From positions 1 to 64,000 of the forward strand of contig JALEFY010000016.1 of assembly GCA_022760435.1 (NCBI GenBank): a stretch of 64,000 bases of DNA. Direction: 5' to 3'. Made by a program: the position numbers and the translations under genes. Under the pieces are notes generated by a model, which saw only the letters and a list, made by a program, of their open reading frames with translations, had not been told where the DNA came from and searched no databases. This stretch comes from Neomegalonema sp. (lineage in GTDB: Bacteria > Pseudomonadota > Alphaproteobacteria > Rhodobacterales > Rhodobacteraceae). Positions 56,301 to 64,000 of this stretch are shown piece by piece; position 1 is the stretch's first letter; every line of letters begins with the position of its first letter.

Positions 56301-56804
56301 GGTCGCTTCGGACTGGTCATTGAACTGGTCCGAATAGGTGTCGAGGGCGTAGTCGATGATCTCGTTCAGGACGTATTCAAGCCCGTCCTTGTAGTCCTGA
56401 TCAAAGCTGTCATCGGTTCCAAGAACGGTGCTGTCTGCCTCGCCCTGGGCCCAGATCACGCCGACCAGTTCCAGATCGGTCAGGTTCGCCAGGTCATCGA
56501 CATTCGAGCCGTCGGAATAGGTCGCCTTGCTGGTGCCGTCGATATCGGATTTGACATCGGCCATCAGCGGACCGTCCCCGCCCGTGGTCTCGTCATAGAA
56601 CGAGTCCGAGCCCGAGGCCTGAAGCATCGGCCGACCACCATAGGCCGCCGAGATGACGATCACGTCGTCATATTGGGAATTATTGGCCAGGAAAGTTTCC
56701 TGGAATTTTTCAGCCGCAAGCTGGCCGTTCACTCCACTGTCGTTCTCAGAGAACCAGTGTGAAGCGAGCGACTGCCCGGATACGATCACTACTGCCGTCG
56801 TCAT
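53277..56804 (-). CDS. Large SGNH/sialate O-acetylesterase-like protein with Ig-like domains
   Basis: 1175 residues. N-terminal ~245 residues are an SGNH esterase fold: VIVSGQSLASHW (Ser block), GVIWAQGEADST (third block) and NDSVHPAPESYH (Asp-x-x-His block). Then an SwmB-like beta domain (~250-375) and five Big_5/SbsA-type Ig-like domains with TPADDATGV-like openings and DLAGN signatures. An inserted beta domain (AIAFIGYNADDTTGNPVGG) lies between Ig domains 1 and 2. Last residues FDFTTEI. No Sec signal or RTX repeats, so the secretion route is unclear. Likely an extracellular esterase; substrate unknown. Confidence 0.82.
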   Translation of the reverse strand: MTTAVVIVSGQSLASHWFSENDSGVNGQLAAEKFQETFLANNSQYDDVIVISAAYGGRPMLQASGSDSFYDETTGGDGPLMADVKSDIDGTSKATYSDGSNVDDLANLTDLELVGVIWAQGEADSTVLGTDDSFDQDYKDGLEYVLNEIIDYALDTYSDQFNDQSEATAYIQHIGRRRGYGTEQGPGLDKVKTIQSEVAAENSNIVIATESYDLELDPRDNDSVHPAPESYHTLAERMALFITTGESGPVVEDVTLTSTTVTFDLAFSDGLDASDLVIGADAKDLLFVVDEGDLSEIDNQEGERYIPVTDISVNGDLVTFTLSRELEGDGYLTYGYGGSVSEEALTTLGDQDTDVEGIRVETGDADQPLQAFRFDFTVDDYSGSDTVAPELSSSTPADDATGVAISQTITLEFNEAIQAGTGSIDLYDGMTLVESFDIASLTIAGTTIEIQPSDVLDYETTYHIEIDTGAIEDLAGNDFAGISDSTTLNFTTEDAPVGLPAGAIAFIGYNADDTTGNPVGGASDSFGFVAIVDLPAGTEISFTDEGWTGTALASGGEDTIVWTSPGVSAGEVVTFERVGSVQVASTGTISAPTGGLLLSGSGDQILAFVGDAAAPSFIAGIQMNGDWDTSYTGTATSLQPAELTGNGTSLAIDPEVDNAYYSGPTSFANTSAALAAINDPANWTTNDVGPLPISGWVDAVDLTGGTPDTTAPSLVSLTPADNTVGVALDSDFTITFDEEVAAGSGGNIVLHRVSDNSVIESFDPNGSQVSFNGTDVTIDPTSDLDASTAYYITVESGAVEDLAGNVFTGWASTATYNVFTTGGGNDTEAPTLVSTSPADDAMNVLVDSNIELVFSEDITAGGGFVNLRESGTNTLIERIYIASQQATITGDTLVIDPTDDLQDGTAYYVQVSSNAVTDLAGNYFEGFTYSKALNFQTAPQGGPDIEAPTLVSSDPLDDATGFDGAADLSFVFSEDVVAGDGYINIRSAVDGSLVERIFADSDQATINGNTLTIDPTSDLAEGTNYYLQLSNDLVEDAAGNSFTGFTRASDLNFQTASSGPIDSEAPNLVSTSPVDDAMDVAVDDVFIFNFDEDVEAGNGYVQLRDATDNSIIERIFMDDDSIIFDGSTLTVDPDAVLETGHEYYWQVSAGAVVDAAGNAFEGFTRASIFDFTTEI

Positions 56805-57096
56805 TCTGAGACCCCCTTATTTTCGCAAGTTCTCGGGCCCCACCACAGCAAGCCTGATGCCTGACCGGCCTTGCCTGTGTCAAATAAATGGCGAAAGGTT
56901 TTTGGAGCCGGGCTTTCGTCCTAAATCAGATCGACTTTCCGGGAAAGATGCCTTGTAGAGCAGGGATAGATTGCGCGGCGCGTCGACGGGATCTGAGATG
57001 CTGCGGGCCTATTGCTTAGAACCACAATATCTTGTGATGACGATGGGGAAGCTGCTATGTTGCGACAATACCTAGAGGTGCGAGGGAGCGCGGGAA

Positions 57097-57603
57097 ATGT
57101 CTTTGGATCATAGCGATGAGAGCTATTCGCCGCAGCTCATCCGCGGCGTTTTGGAGCGCACGAAAACCATCGCCATGGTGGGAATTTCGGGCAATCCGGT
57201 GAAGGCCAGCAACTTCGTTGCGCGCTATCTCGAATCAAAACAGTACTGCGTCATTCCGATCAACCCCTCTCGAAAGGGTACGGAGCTGTTCGGTCGCACG
57301 GTTTTGGGTAGCCTCGCGGAGATCCCAGCCGCGCAGGACCCGGTGCAGATGGTCGATATCTTCCGCAATTCCGAGGCAGCGGGGGAGATCGTCGATGAGG
57401 CGCTGGAGGTGCTTCTCGATCGCGGGCTCGAGACGATCTGGATGCAGATCGGCGTCTTCAACCCACAGGCCGCAGAGCGCGCGCGGGCGAAGGGGATCAC
57501 CGTGATCATGAACCGCTGCCCGAAGATCGAATATGCCCGCCATTTTGGCGAGCTGCGCTGGGGTGGCTTCAATACCGGCGTCATCTCGTCCAAGCTGCGC
57601 TGA
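57097..57603 (+). CDS. CoA-binding domain protein (YccU-like)
   Basis: 168 residues. A Rossmann-type CoA_binding_2 domain: IAMVGISGNPVKASNFVARYL, VIPINPSRKGTELFG, MVDIFRNSEAAGEIVDEAL and CPKIEYARHFGELRWGG. The function of these small standalone proteins is not established. Commonly next to O-acetylhomoserine sulfhydrylase in alphaproteobacteria, as here with a 33-nt gap. The preceding spacer 56805-57096 shows no recognised riboswitch. Confidence 0.88.
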   Translation: MSLDHSDESYSPQLIRGVLERTKTIAMVGISGNPVKASNFVARYLESKQYCVIPINPSRKGTELFGRTVLGSLAEIPAAQDPVQMVDIFRNSEAAGEIVDEALEVLLDRGLETIWMQIGVFNPQAAERARAKGITVIMNRCPKIEYARHFGELRWGGFNTGVISSKLR

Positions 57604-57636
57604 CAAGAAACACATAATCAAACTGGAGGAATGTGC

Positions 57637-58935
57637 GTGAGCGACCCTGACAATGCGGCCCGGCAACCGGGTTTCGAGACCCTGCAACTTCATGCGGGCG
57701 CCAAGCCTGACCCGAGCACCGGGGCGCGGCAGACCCCGATCTATCAGAACACCGCTTACGTGTTTCGCGATGCCGATCACGCCGCCGCGCTGTTCAATCT
57801 GCAAGAATACGGCTTCATCTATTCGCGCCTGACCAATCCCACGATCGCGGTGCTGCAAGAGCGCATCGCCGGGCTCGAGGGCGGGGTCGGGGCGACGGCG
57901 GCCTCTTCGGGGCATGCCGCGCAGATGATGGCGCTGTTCCCGCTGATGAGCGCGGGGGATAATTTCGTCGCTGCCTCAAAGCTCTATGGCGGCTCGATCA
58001 CGCAATTCGGCCAGACCTTCAAGAAATTCGACTGGCAGGTGCGCTTTGCCGATACCGAGGATCTTGCGGCGGTGAAGAGCGCGATTGATCCGCGCACCAA
58101 GGCGCTGTTCGTCGAGAGCCTGGCGAACCCGGGCGGCTCGGTCACCGATCTCGAACCGCTCGCCGAGATTGCACATGCGGCGGGGATCCCGCTGATCGTC
58201 GATAACACGCTGGCCTCGCCCTATCTGTGCCGGCCCTTCGAATGGGGCGCGGATATCGTCGTGCACTCGACCACCAAGTTCCTGTCGGGCACTGGCACCT
58301 CGATGGGCGGGATCGTGGTCGACAAGGGCAGCTTCGACTGGTCGGCGAGCGAGCGCTTCCCGTCGCTCTCCGAGCCCGAACCTGCCTATCACGGGCTGGA
58401 TTTCCATGAGACCTTCGGCCCGCTCGCCTACACGCTGCACGGCCATGCGGTGGGCCTGCGCGATCTGGGCATGTGCCAGGCGCCGATGAACGCCTTTCTC
58501 ACGCTGCTCGGCATCGAGACGCTGAGCCTGCGCATGGCCCGCCATTGCGAGAATGCGTTGGCGGTGGCGCAGTTCCTCGAGGCGCATCCAAAGGTCTCTT
58601 ACGTCTCCTATCCGGGGCTTGAAAGCTCACCCTTCCACGCCCGCGCGATGAAATACCTGCCCAAGGGGGCTGGCTCGGTGTTCACCTTCGGGGTGAAGGG
58701 CGGTTATGAGGCCGGGCGGCAACTGGTCGAGAAGGTCGAGCTGTTCAGCCATCTGGCCAATCTGGGCGATGCGCGTTCGCTGATCATCCATTCGGCCTCG
58801 ACCACCCACCGCCAGCTCACCGACGAACAGCGCGTCGCCGCCGGTGCCGGGCCGGAAGTGGTGCGACTCTCGATCGGGCTGGAGACGGCGGCCGATCTGA
58901 TCGCCGATCTCGAACAAGCGCTGGCGGCGGTTTGA
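57637..58935 (+). CDS. metY: O-acetylhomoserine aminocarboxypropyltransferase (sulfhydrylase)
   Basis: 432 residues. PLP enzyme that makes homocysteine from O-acetylhomoserine and sulfide. GFETLQLHAGAKPDPSTGARQTPIYQ start, SSGHAAQMMALFPLMSAGDN, NTLASPYLCRPFEWGADIVVHS and the Schiff-base Lys in HSTTKFLSGTG. LRDLGMCQAPMNAFLTL is typical of the MetY branch. GTG 57637 is preferred, as GGAGGA lies 7 nt upstream but abuts the ATG at 57631. Probable operon with the CoA-binding gene. Confidence 0.92.
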   Translation: MSDPDNAARQPGFETLQLHAGAKPDPSTGARQTPIYQNTAYVFRDADHAAALFNLQEYGFIYSRLTNPTIAVLQERIAGLEGGVGATAASSGHAAQMMALFPLMSAGDNFVAASKLYGGSITQFGQTFKKFDWQVRFADTEDLAAVKSAIDPRTKALFVESLANPGGSVTDLEPLAEIAHAAGIPLIVDNTLASPYLCRPFEWGADIVVHSTTKFLSGTGTSMGGIVVDKGSFDWSASERFPSLSEPEPAYHGLDFHETFGPLAYTLHGHAVGLRDLGMCQAPMNAFLTLLGIETLSLRMARHCENALAVAQFLEAHPKVSYVSYPGLESSPFHARAMKYLPKGAGSVFTFGVKGGYEAGRQLVEKVELFSHLANLGDARSLIIHSASTTHRQLTDEQRVAAGAGPEVVRLSIGLETAADLIADLEQALAAV

Positions 58936-59051
58936 TCGAGCAACAGATCGGCGCGTTTCGAGGATCTTTTTAGCGGCGCGCGGCAGACCAAGCGCGCCGT
59001 GAGCCCGACGATGGATGCCCGCCCCTATCGCGAGGTGCGGGCATGGTGGTT

Positions 59052-59345
59052 TCAGGATCGCGGGCGGCGTGGCGCGATCTGCTGTGTGGTGTTTAGCTCG
59101 AGCGGTTCGGTCTGGCGCTGCTGATCGGCGCTGATGATTGCGGCGGCGATGATCGCCTCTAGCTGTTCGCGCCCATCGCGATTGAGCGGGCCGCGCATCG
59201 CCGGGCCATCGAGCAGATAGGCGAGATAGCGCAGAAGCTCGATCGCGCTGCGGATGATATAGAGCGCAGCGGCGGCGGCGATCACGATCACTGCAATCGT
59301 GATGATGCCACCGGCGCTGGCAGCTAGGACTTCCAGATCTGTCAT
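59052..59345 (-). CDS. Small membrane protein (97 aa)
   Basis: 97 residues. One strong membrane segment near 12-34 (GIITIAVIVIAAAAALYIIRS) and a second, weaker hydrophobic stretch (IELLRYLAYLL), then a polar tail. Not recognised. Start ATG 59345 follows GGGAGAG. A start further upstream (59408) is not supported. Confidence 0.6.
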   Translation of the reverse strand: MTDLEVLAASAGGIITIAVIVIAAAAALYIIRSAIELLRYLAYLLDGPAMRGPLNRDGREQLEAIIAAAIISADQQRQTEPLELNTTQQIAPRRPRS

Positions 59346-59498
59346 TTTTTGTCTCTCCCTCGCTAGTGTTTCTGCGCTGGGTTTATCCCGCGTCGCGCGA
59401 GGGGGCAATGGGCCGCGCCGCCGTGCCGGGGTAGGTTAAGGCCGCGCCACCGCGCGGGGGGGCTGACAGGGCCGCGCCGCCGCCCCGCCGCGCGCCTC

Positions 59499-60815
59499 TC
59501 AAACCTCCACCGGCAGTGACTGGCTGCCGGTGGTGCCGAAGACGCGGCGGTAGCGGGCGATCTCTTCGTCGGTACCGGTGGCCTTGTTGGGATTATCCGA
59601 GAGCTTGACCGCCGGACGGCCATTGACCTGCGAGACCTTGCATACCAGCGAAATCGGGTCGAGCGCTGGCATCGCGACCGGGGCACAGCCGCGAAAGTCG
59701 TTGGTGAGGTTGGTGCCCCAGCCAAAGCTCGTGCGCACCCGCCCGGCGAAATGGTGATGCGCGGCCTCGATACTGTCCACATCCATGCCGTCCGAGAGCA
59801 CCAGCAGCTTCTCGCGCGGGTCGCGCCCCTGTGCCTGCCACCAGGCGATGATGCGCTCGCCGCCCGCGATCGGCGGGGCGCTGTCGGGGCGAAAGCCGGT
59901 CCAGTCCGCGACCCAGTCCGGCGCGGCCTCCAGAAAGGCTTCCGTGCCGAAGGCATCGGGCAGCACGACCAGCAGGTTGCCGCCATAATAGCTCTTCCAG
60001 TCGCGCAGCACCTGATAGGGCGCGCGGCGCAGCGCCTCGTCATCCTCGGCCATGGCGGCGAGCACCATCGGCAGCTCATGGGCGTTGGTTCCCACCGCCT
60101 CGAGATCGGTCTCCATGGCGAGCAGCACATTCGAGGTGCCGGTCAGCGCCTCGCCGAGCCCTTCCTTCAGCGCCTCCACACACCAGCGCTGCCACAGGAA
60201 GCTGTGCCGCCGCCGCGTGCCGAAATCCGAGACTTTCAGCCCCTCGAGCGCGCGCAACCGCTCGACCTTGCTCCACAACTTCGACTTCGCCCGCGCATAG
60301 AGCACGTCGATGGCAAAGGCGCCCAGGCTGCGCATCGCGGTGCGCGAGCGCATCTCGTTGATGATCGCGAGCGCCGGGATCTCCCACATCGTGGTGTGGG
60401 TCCAGGGCCCGTGGAAATCGAGCTCGAATTGCGGACCGTTCGCGCCCTCGACCCGGCGCAACTCATACTCGGGGAGCTGGAAATCGCCGAGCCAGGCCAG
60501 GAACTCGGGCTCGAAGATCTGGGCGCGGCCGTAAAACGTGTTGCCGGCGAGCCAGATCTTCTCGCGCTTGGTCAAGCGCAGGCTGCGGGCGTGATCGAGC
60601 TGGGCGCGCAGCTCGGCCTCGTCGATCTCTTCGGCCAGAAACACATGGCTCGCGCGGTTGATGAGCGAAAAGGTGGTCTCGACCTTGGGGTAAAGGCCCC
60701 AGATCATTTGCAGCATCAGCAGCTTGTAGAAATCGGTGTCGAGCAGGCTGCGGATGATCGGGTCGAGCTTCCAGGTATGGTCATGCACGCGCTTGGCGAT
60801 GTCGATGCGGGCCAT
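59499..60815 (-). CDS. pncB: Nicotinate phosphoribosyltransferase
   Basis: 438 residues. Joins nicotinate and PRPP to nicotinate mononucleotide in the NAD salvage pathway. [19 protein letters not shown] start, the [12 protein letters not shown] active-site region, [24 protein letters not shown] and [16 protein letters not shown] with [11 protein letters not shown] are characteristic. Normal length. Start ATG 60815 lies 156 nt from the divergent cysteine-rich gene. Confidence 0.94.
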   Translation of the reverse strand: MARIDIAKRVHDHTWKLDPIIRSLLDTDFYKLLMLQMIWGLYPKVETTFSLINRASHVFLAEEIDEAELRAQLDHARSLRLTKREKIWLAGNTFYGRAQIFEPEFLAWLGDFQLPEYELRRVEGANGPQFELDFHGPWTHTTMWEIPALAIINEMRSRTAMRSLGAFAIDVLYARAKSKLWSKVERLRALEGLKVSDFGTRRRHSFLWQRWCVEALKEGLGEALTGTSNVLLAMETDLEAVGTNAHELPMVLAAMAEDDEALRRAPYQVLRDWKSYYGGNLLVVLPDAFGTEAFLEAAPDWVADWTGFRPDSAPPIAGGERIIAWWQAQGRDPREKLLVLSDGMDVDSIEAAHHHFAGRVRTSFGWGTNLTNDFRGCAPVAMPALDPISLVCKVSQVNGRPAVKLSDNPNKATGTDEEIARYRRVFGTTGSQSLPVEV

Positions 60816-60971
60816 CTGGTCATCCTTTTGGGCGAGGCGGCGGGAGCGGAGGCGTGAGCCTTATCGGTAGGCAAGGCGCGGATGGGGTGCAAGCGCTGCG
60901 ATGGCGGTTGCCATACGCGCCCAGCCGTTCCATGCTGGATCAGCCTTTTGTTCCGGCGCGAGGGAACGCCA

Positions 60972-62045
60972 ATGCGCAAGATCCTGTCGATGCTCACCTT
61001 GTCCGCCGCAATGCTGGGCGGCATCGGCGCGAGCGCGCTGGCCGGTCCCGATTGTGATAATCCGCGCGCCAGTTGCGCTTCGAAGCTTGATCAGAGCTGT
61101 CTGACAAGGCTGGGGGCGGGCGTGAGGGCGGCGGATGTGCAGAGCGCGGAGCGCTGCGAGGCCGAGATGGCGGCCTATTCGGCCTGTTTGCGCGCGGTGG
61201 TCGCCGCCTGTCCGGCTCCGGCGCGCAAGGCCGCGACCCAGGCACTGGCCTGTGATGGCGAGACCTCGCGTGAGTTATGGGAGGAGGTGCGCGCCAGCAA
61301 TGACTGTATCGGCTATCGAACCTTCATTGCCGCCTGTCCCGATGGTCCCCGGGCCCGGATCGCGCGCGGCTGGCTTGAGCGTCTGAATTGCGATGCCAAG
61401 AATTCGGGGGAAACTCGGGGTTCTGGGGAAACAGGGAGTGCGGGGGAAAAGCGCGCTCCTTCCGGACCGGCCCCGGCCAACACGGCATCCAGACGCGTCA
61501 TGACAGCGCCGAGCCTGCCGCTCAAGCCCGAGGCCATGGCCCGCGTCGGTGGGCCGGAGCGGCTGATGCTCGATGATCTGCCCAATATCCGCCAGCGCGC
61601 GTTGCTCTCGCTGGAGGAGCAGACCAGCGATCACGCTCGCCGGGTGCGCAGCGCGCTTCTGGCTCCGGTGCTGCGCTTCTCGCAGGTCGATCTGCGCGGC
61701 GATTGGCGGTGCGAGCGCGCGGCAATGGTGATGCGGCACGGGCCGCTCGCGCATCTACCCTTCGAGCCGCAAGTCTTGCCGACCCGGTTCACCCTGCAAG
61801 GCGAGGGCTATCTGATGCAGGCGGACGGCCCGATTCTTGATCTGTCCGGCGCGCTGACCTTGTATTTCTCGGACCGGATGCTGTTTCGTGGCGGGTTCTC
61901 CGCCGGGATCTCTGGCCGGATGAACGAGCAAGTCGGCTATCTTTACGCTCTGTCACAAGAGCGCCTGCGGCTCGAGACGGTGATGGCCGGGGCTGGGGCG
62001 GCGAGCGGTTCGGTGATTTACTCGGTGATGCTATGCGGACGTTGA
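60972..62045 (+). CDS. Cysteine-rich secreted protein, first of a tandem pair (357 aa)
   Basis: 357 residues. Signal peptide MRKILSMLTLSAAMLGGIGASALA. The mature N-terminus has regularly placed Cys (DCDNPRASCASKLDQSCLTRLGAG in two parts, SACLRAVVAAC) followed by LWEEVRASNDCIGYRTFIAACPDGP. A Ser/Gly/Glu-rich linker of short repeats (~140-165) leads to a C-terminal domain (VDLRGDWRCERAA, FSAGISGRMNEQVGYLYAL). Shared in order with the next gene. No known family recognised. GAGGGAA precedes ATG 60972. Confidence 0.75.
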   Translation: MRKILSMLTLSAAMLGGIGASALAGPDCDNPRASCASKLDQSCLTRLGAGVRAADVQSAERCEAEMAAYSACLRAVVAACPAPARKAATQALACDGETSRELWEEVRASNDCIGYRTFIAACPDGPRARIARGWLERLNCDAKNSGETRGSGETGSAGEKRAPSGPAPANTASRRVMTAPSLPLKPEAMARVGGPERLMLDDLPNIRQRALLSLEEQTSDHARRVRSALLAPVLRFSQVDLRGDWRCERAAMVMRHGPLAHLPFEPQVLPTRFTLQGEGYLMQADGPILDLSGALTLYFSDRMLFRGGFSAGISGRMNEQVGYLYALSQERLRLETVMAGAGAASGSVIYSVMLCGR

Positions 62046-62962
62046 TCTTCCTTTTGATGGGGTGCCTTGGACTGCTGAGCGCCGCGATGCCCGCCTTTGC
62101 GCAGCGCGATTGCTCGAGCCCGCATCTGGCTTGCGCGCGGGCGGTGCCGCAATCCTGTCTCGCGGCGCTGGGTGCTGGCACGCTCGCGGTGGAAGAAAGC
62201 TGCGATGCGGCGATGAGCTCTTATCGGGCCTGTCTGATGGAGATGGTCAAGGCCTGTCCGGCCACGCCCGCCAGTGCGCCGACCCGTTCCGAGCCCGGCG
62301 GGCGCTGCGATGCGCAGACCGCCGCAGCGCTCTGGGCCGAGGTGCGCGATGATCATGATTGCCTGGCCTATCAAAGCTTTCTGCGCGCGTGCCCAGGCTC
62401 GCCGCAAGCGGAACTGGCCAAGGCGCAGGTCGAACGGCTCGGTTGTGCGCGGGCCGAAAGCGGGGCGCCTGGAGCGGGCGCGGGGGCGCTCGAGCTGCCG
62501 GCTCTGAGTGCGGCGCAGACCCGTTTGCTCGACAATTACGACACCTTGCGCCGCGATGTGCTGGAGAATTTCGGCAGCACGGCCTTCTACTTCGCGATCC
62601 CGAACAGCCAGATGGATCGGGTGGTGATGCCGCGACCGACGCGGATCGATTATGTCGATCTGTCCGGGGTCTGGGATTGTCAGCGCTATATTCAGACCAG
62701 CGCGCGCGATTATCGCCTCGGCCCGCGCGGTCAATGTCGGTTGAGCAATGATGGCGAGGGTTTTCGCTTCGCCGGGGACGGATTGGAGGGGGCGATCTAT
62801 CCGCTTTCAGAGGCGCTGGCGCTGTTCTGGACGGGCGGGGATGTGGCGCAAGAGGTCGGGTATCTGCACCAGCTCTTGCCCGGCGTTGTGCGCATCGAGA
62901 TCCCGCGCGTGCAGGCGGACGGGTCGGTGCTGTTCGAGATCCTGGAGCTCAAACGGTGGTGA
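62033..62962 (+). CDS. Cysteine-rich secreted protein, second of a tandem pair (309 aa)
   Basis: 309 residues. Signal peptide MRTLIFLLMGCLGLLSAAMPAFA. Same architecture as the preceding gene: DCSSPHLACARAVPQSCLAA, RACLMEMVKACP, LWAEVRDDHDCLAYQSFLRACPGSP, then the C-terminal VDLSGVWDCQRYI and VAQEVGYLHQLLPG. The Cys spacing is conserved, suggesting disulfide-stabilised periplasmic modules. Its start overlaps the first gene by 13 nt and its stop overlaps the DUF1638 start, so the three form one operon. Confidence 0.78.
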   Translation: MRTLIFLLMGCLGLLSAAMPAFAQRDCSSPHLACARAVPQSCLAALGAGTLAVEESCDAAMSSYRACLMEMVKACPATPASAPTRSEPGGRCDAQTAAALWAEVRDDHDCLAYQSFLRACPGSPQAELAKAQVERLGCARAESGAPGAGAGALELPALSAAQTRLLDNYDTLRRDVLENFGSTAFYFAIPNSQMDRVVMPRPTRIDYVDLSGVWDCQRYIQTSARDYRLGPRGQCRLSNDGEGFRFAGDGLEGAIYPLSEALALFWTGGDVAQEVGYLHQLLPGVVRIEIPRVQADGSVLFEILELKRW

Positions 62963-63615
62963 ACCCGACGGAGCCAGCACTTGAGGCTCTGGTCGATGCC
63001 GAATGCGCTTTGGGTGCGCAAGGAGCGGCGCTGACGCTGATCGCCTGCGGAGCGCTCGCGCGGGAGGTGCTGGCGGTCATTGATCAGCAGGGTCTCGAGG
63101 GGTTGCGCCTCGTTTGCCTGCCCGCGCGCCTTCACAACCATCCCGAGCAGATCGCCCCGAAGGTCGCGGAGAAGATCCGGGCTCTGCGAGCGGAAGGCGC
63201 CGGAGAGATCGCGCTTCTCTATGCCGATTGTGGTACCGGCGGCGCGCTCGACGCGCTTTGCGCGCGCGAGGGTGTGGCGCGGATCGCGGGCCCGCATTGC
63301 TATAGCTTTTTCGATGGCAATGACGCCTTTGCCGACCGGGGCGAGGCGGAGATCGGCGCATTCTACCTCACCGATTTTCTCGCTCGCCAGTTCGAGGCGC
63401 TGGTGTGGAAGGGCCTGGGTCTTGATCGTTTCCCGGAGCTTCGGGAGGTCTATTTCGCCCATTACGATCGGCTGGTCTATCTGGCGCAGACCGAGGATCC
63501 GGCGCTCGATGCGCGGGCCCGGCAAGCGGCCGCATGCCTGGGTTTGCGCTATGAGCGGCGCTTTACCGGCTATGGTGATCTGGCGCGATTCGTCTCGGAG
63601 CAATCCGAGCGGTGA
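62956..63615 (+). CDS. DUF1638 domain protein
   Basis: 219 residues. LIACGALAREVLAVI, LPARLHNHPEQIAPKVAEKI, LLYADCGTGGALDAL and IAGPHCYSFFDGND are the family signatures; several His and Cys residues suggest metal binding. In other organisms DUF1638 genes lie near corrinoid methyltransferases, but none is seen here. GTG start overlaps the previous stop by 7 nt. Its biochemical role is not known. Confidence 0.85.
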   Translation: MVNPTEPALEALVDAECALGAQGAALTLIACGALAREVLAVIDQQGLEGLRLVCLPARLHNHPEQIAPKVAEKIRALRAEGAGEIALLYADCGTGGALDALCAREGVARIAGPHCYSFFDGNDAFADRGEAEIGAFYLTDFLARQFEALVWKGLGLDRFPELREVYFAHYDRLVYLAQTEDPALDARARQAAACLGLRYERRFTGYGDLARFVSEQSER

Positions 63616-63646
63616 TGGGGGAAGGGGGCTGCCCGTCCGCCCGCCT

Positions 63647-64000
63647 GCCATCTTGCAGCGCGGTTATTTGACCACGCGCAGGATCGAGCGCCCCGAAGCA
63701 TGATCAGGAAAAGTGGGCACCGGTTTTCCGTCCGATCATGCGACCGACAAAAAACCGATGCGCTCTGGGTTCGAGCCTGCGCTTGCCATCTTGCAGCGAG
63801 GCTACTTGACGACTCGCAAAATGGAGCGCCCCGAAGCATGATCAGGAAAAGTGGGCACCGGTTTTCCGTCCGATCATGCGACCAACAAAAAACCGATGCG
63901 CTCTGGGGTCGAGCCTGCGCTTGCCATCTTGCAACGAGGTTACTTGACCACGCGCAAAATGGAGCGCATCGGACTTTCCTTGCGGGCGCTGACCGAGAGC
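63647..64000. repeat. 138-bp tandem repeat (about 2.5 copies), runs to window end
   Basis: GCCATCTTGC recurs at 63647, 63785 and 63923. Each of the first two units carries a palindromic block (GCATGATC ... GATCATGC, for example 63699-63741) of a kind common in alphaproteobacterial spacers. Each unit also has, on the minus strand, codons for RSILRVVK and a stop. The third copy leads into a coding frame at the window edge. Confidence 0.85.
63940..64000 (-). CDS. C-terminal end of an unseen gene (partial)
   Basis: The minus-strand frame ending at a TAA (63940-63942) reads LSVSARKESPMRSILRVVK and stays open to the window edge. The last eight residues are repeated in the two copies of the adjacent 138-bp repeat, supporting this as a real gene end. 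Only 19 residues are visible, so no function can be given. Confidence 0.35.
   Translation of the reverse strand, partial: LSVSARKESPMRSILRVVK

Noticed and set aside
56805-57096. Methionine-related riboswitch before the CoA-binding/metY operon
   Set aside because: I looked for a SAM-II-like layout and saw no matching conserved segments. A covariance-model search would settle it.
59015-59044. Hairpin ATGCCCGC/GCGGGCAT after metY as a terminator
   Set aside because: Good stem, but no T tract on either strand and it lies 80 nt from metY. Left unassigned.

Overview
The window is a high-G+C chromosomal segment of an alphaproteobacterium. The evidence is the aapJQMP amino-acid transporter, a C-P lyase operon of phnGHIJKLN type with a DUF1045 partner, the murA/DUF2948 pair, a metal-ligand pattern in HemB seen in proteobacterial Mg-type enzymes, and palindromic intergenic repeats of the kind common in this class. 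The exact order cannot be fixed from the sequence. The marine Rhodobacterales/Hyphomonadaceae-like side of the class is a guess.

Layout. 1-3650: end of mtaB, an orphan TadG-like vWA protein, ftsY. 3654-9474 (minus): a sulfotransferase and aapJQMP, with a terminator between aapJ and aapQ. 9750-10862: an unusual protein made of eight 31-residue repeats. 11097-12797: metC and a hotdog thioesterase. 12824-21755: the C-P lyase island. It has divergent phnF, then phnG-H-I-HAD-J-K-L-N with overlapping stops and starts, a DUF1045 2H-phosphoesterase-like gene, and phnM. 21894-30003: an amidase and a fragment of the division/cell-wall cluster (murF-mraY-murD-ftsW-murG) without murE upstream or murC/murB downstream. 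30049-35697: ppk2, an RTX metalloprotease, DUF2948, murA and a small basic protein. 35876-35950: tRNA-Thr(GGT). 36091-37710: prfC. 37882-38491: a 178-bp tandem repeat. 38611-39316: two small proteins, each with its own terminator. 39449-43729: two membrane-anchored pentapeptide-repeat proteins flanking a small membrane protein. 43972-49868: YmdB-family phosphoesterase, YebC, an FCD regulator, an M23 lipoprotein, a secreted protein, a LEM-3-like GIY-YIG protein and a YHS protein. 49992-50993: hemB. 51064-53319: a 2.1-kb segment of unknown genes bounded by ~105-bp direct repeats. 53277-56804: a 1175-residue SGNH esterase with Ig-like domains. 57097-60815: CoA-binding protein, metY, a small membrane protein and pncB. 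60972-63615: two tandem cysteine-rich secreted paralogues and a DUF1638 protein. 63647-64000: a 138-bp tandem repeat that carries copies of the 3' end of a gene entering from the right.

How the genes work together. The phn island should convert alkylphosphonates to PRPP under PhnF control. Its usual cyclic-phosphate hydrolase PhnP is not visible; DUF1045 (two HxT motifs) and the embedded HAD gene are candidates for that step. metC, metY and the CoA-binding gene serve sulfur amino-acid metabolism. The mur genes and ftsW serve peptidoglycan synthesis. The least explained parts are the 31-residue repeat protein, the pentapeptide membrane pair, the cysteine-rich pair, the FYPPE small proteins and the three repeat structures. 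No CRISPR array, insertion sequence, phage module or recognisable defence island was seen.
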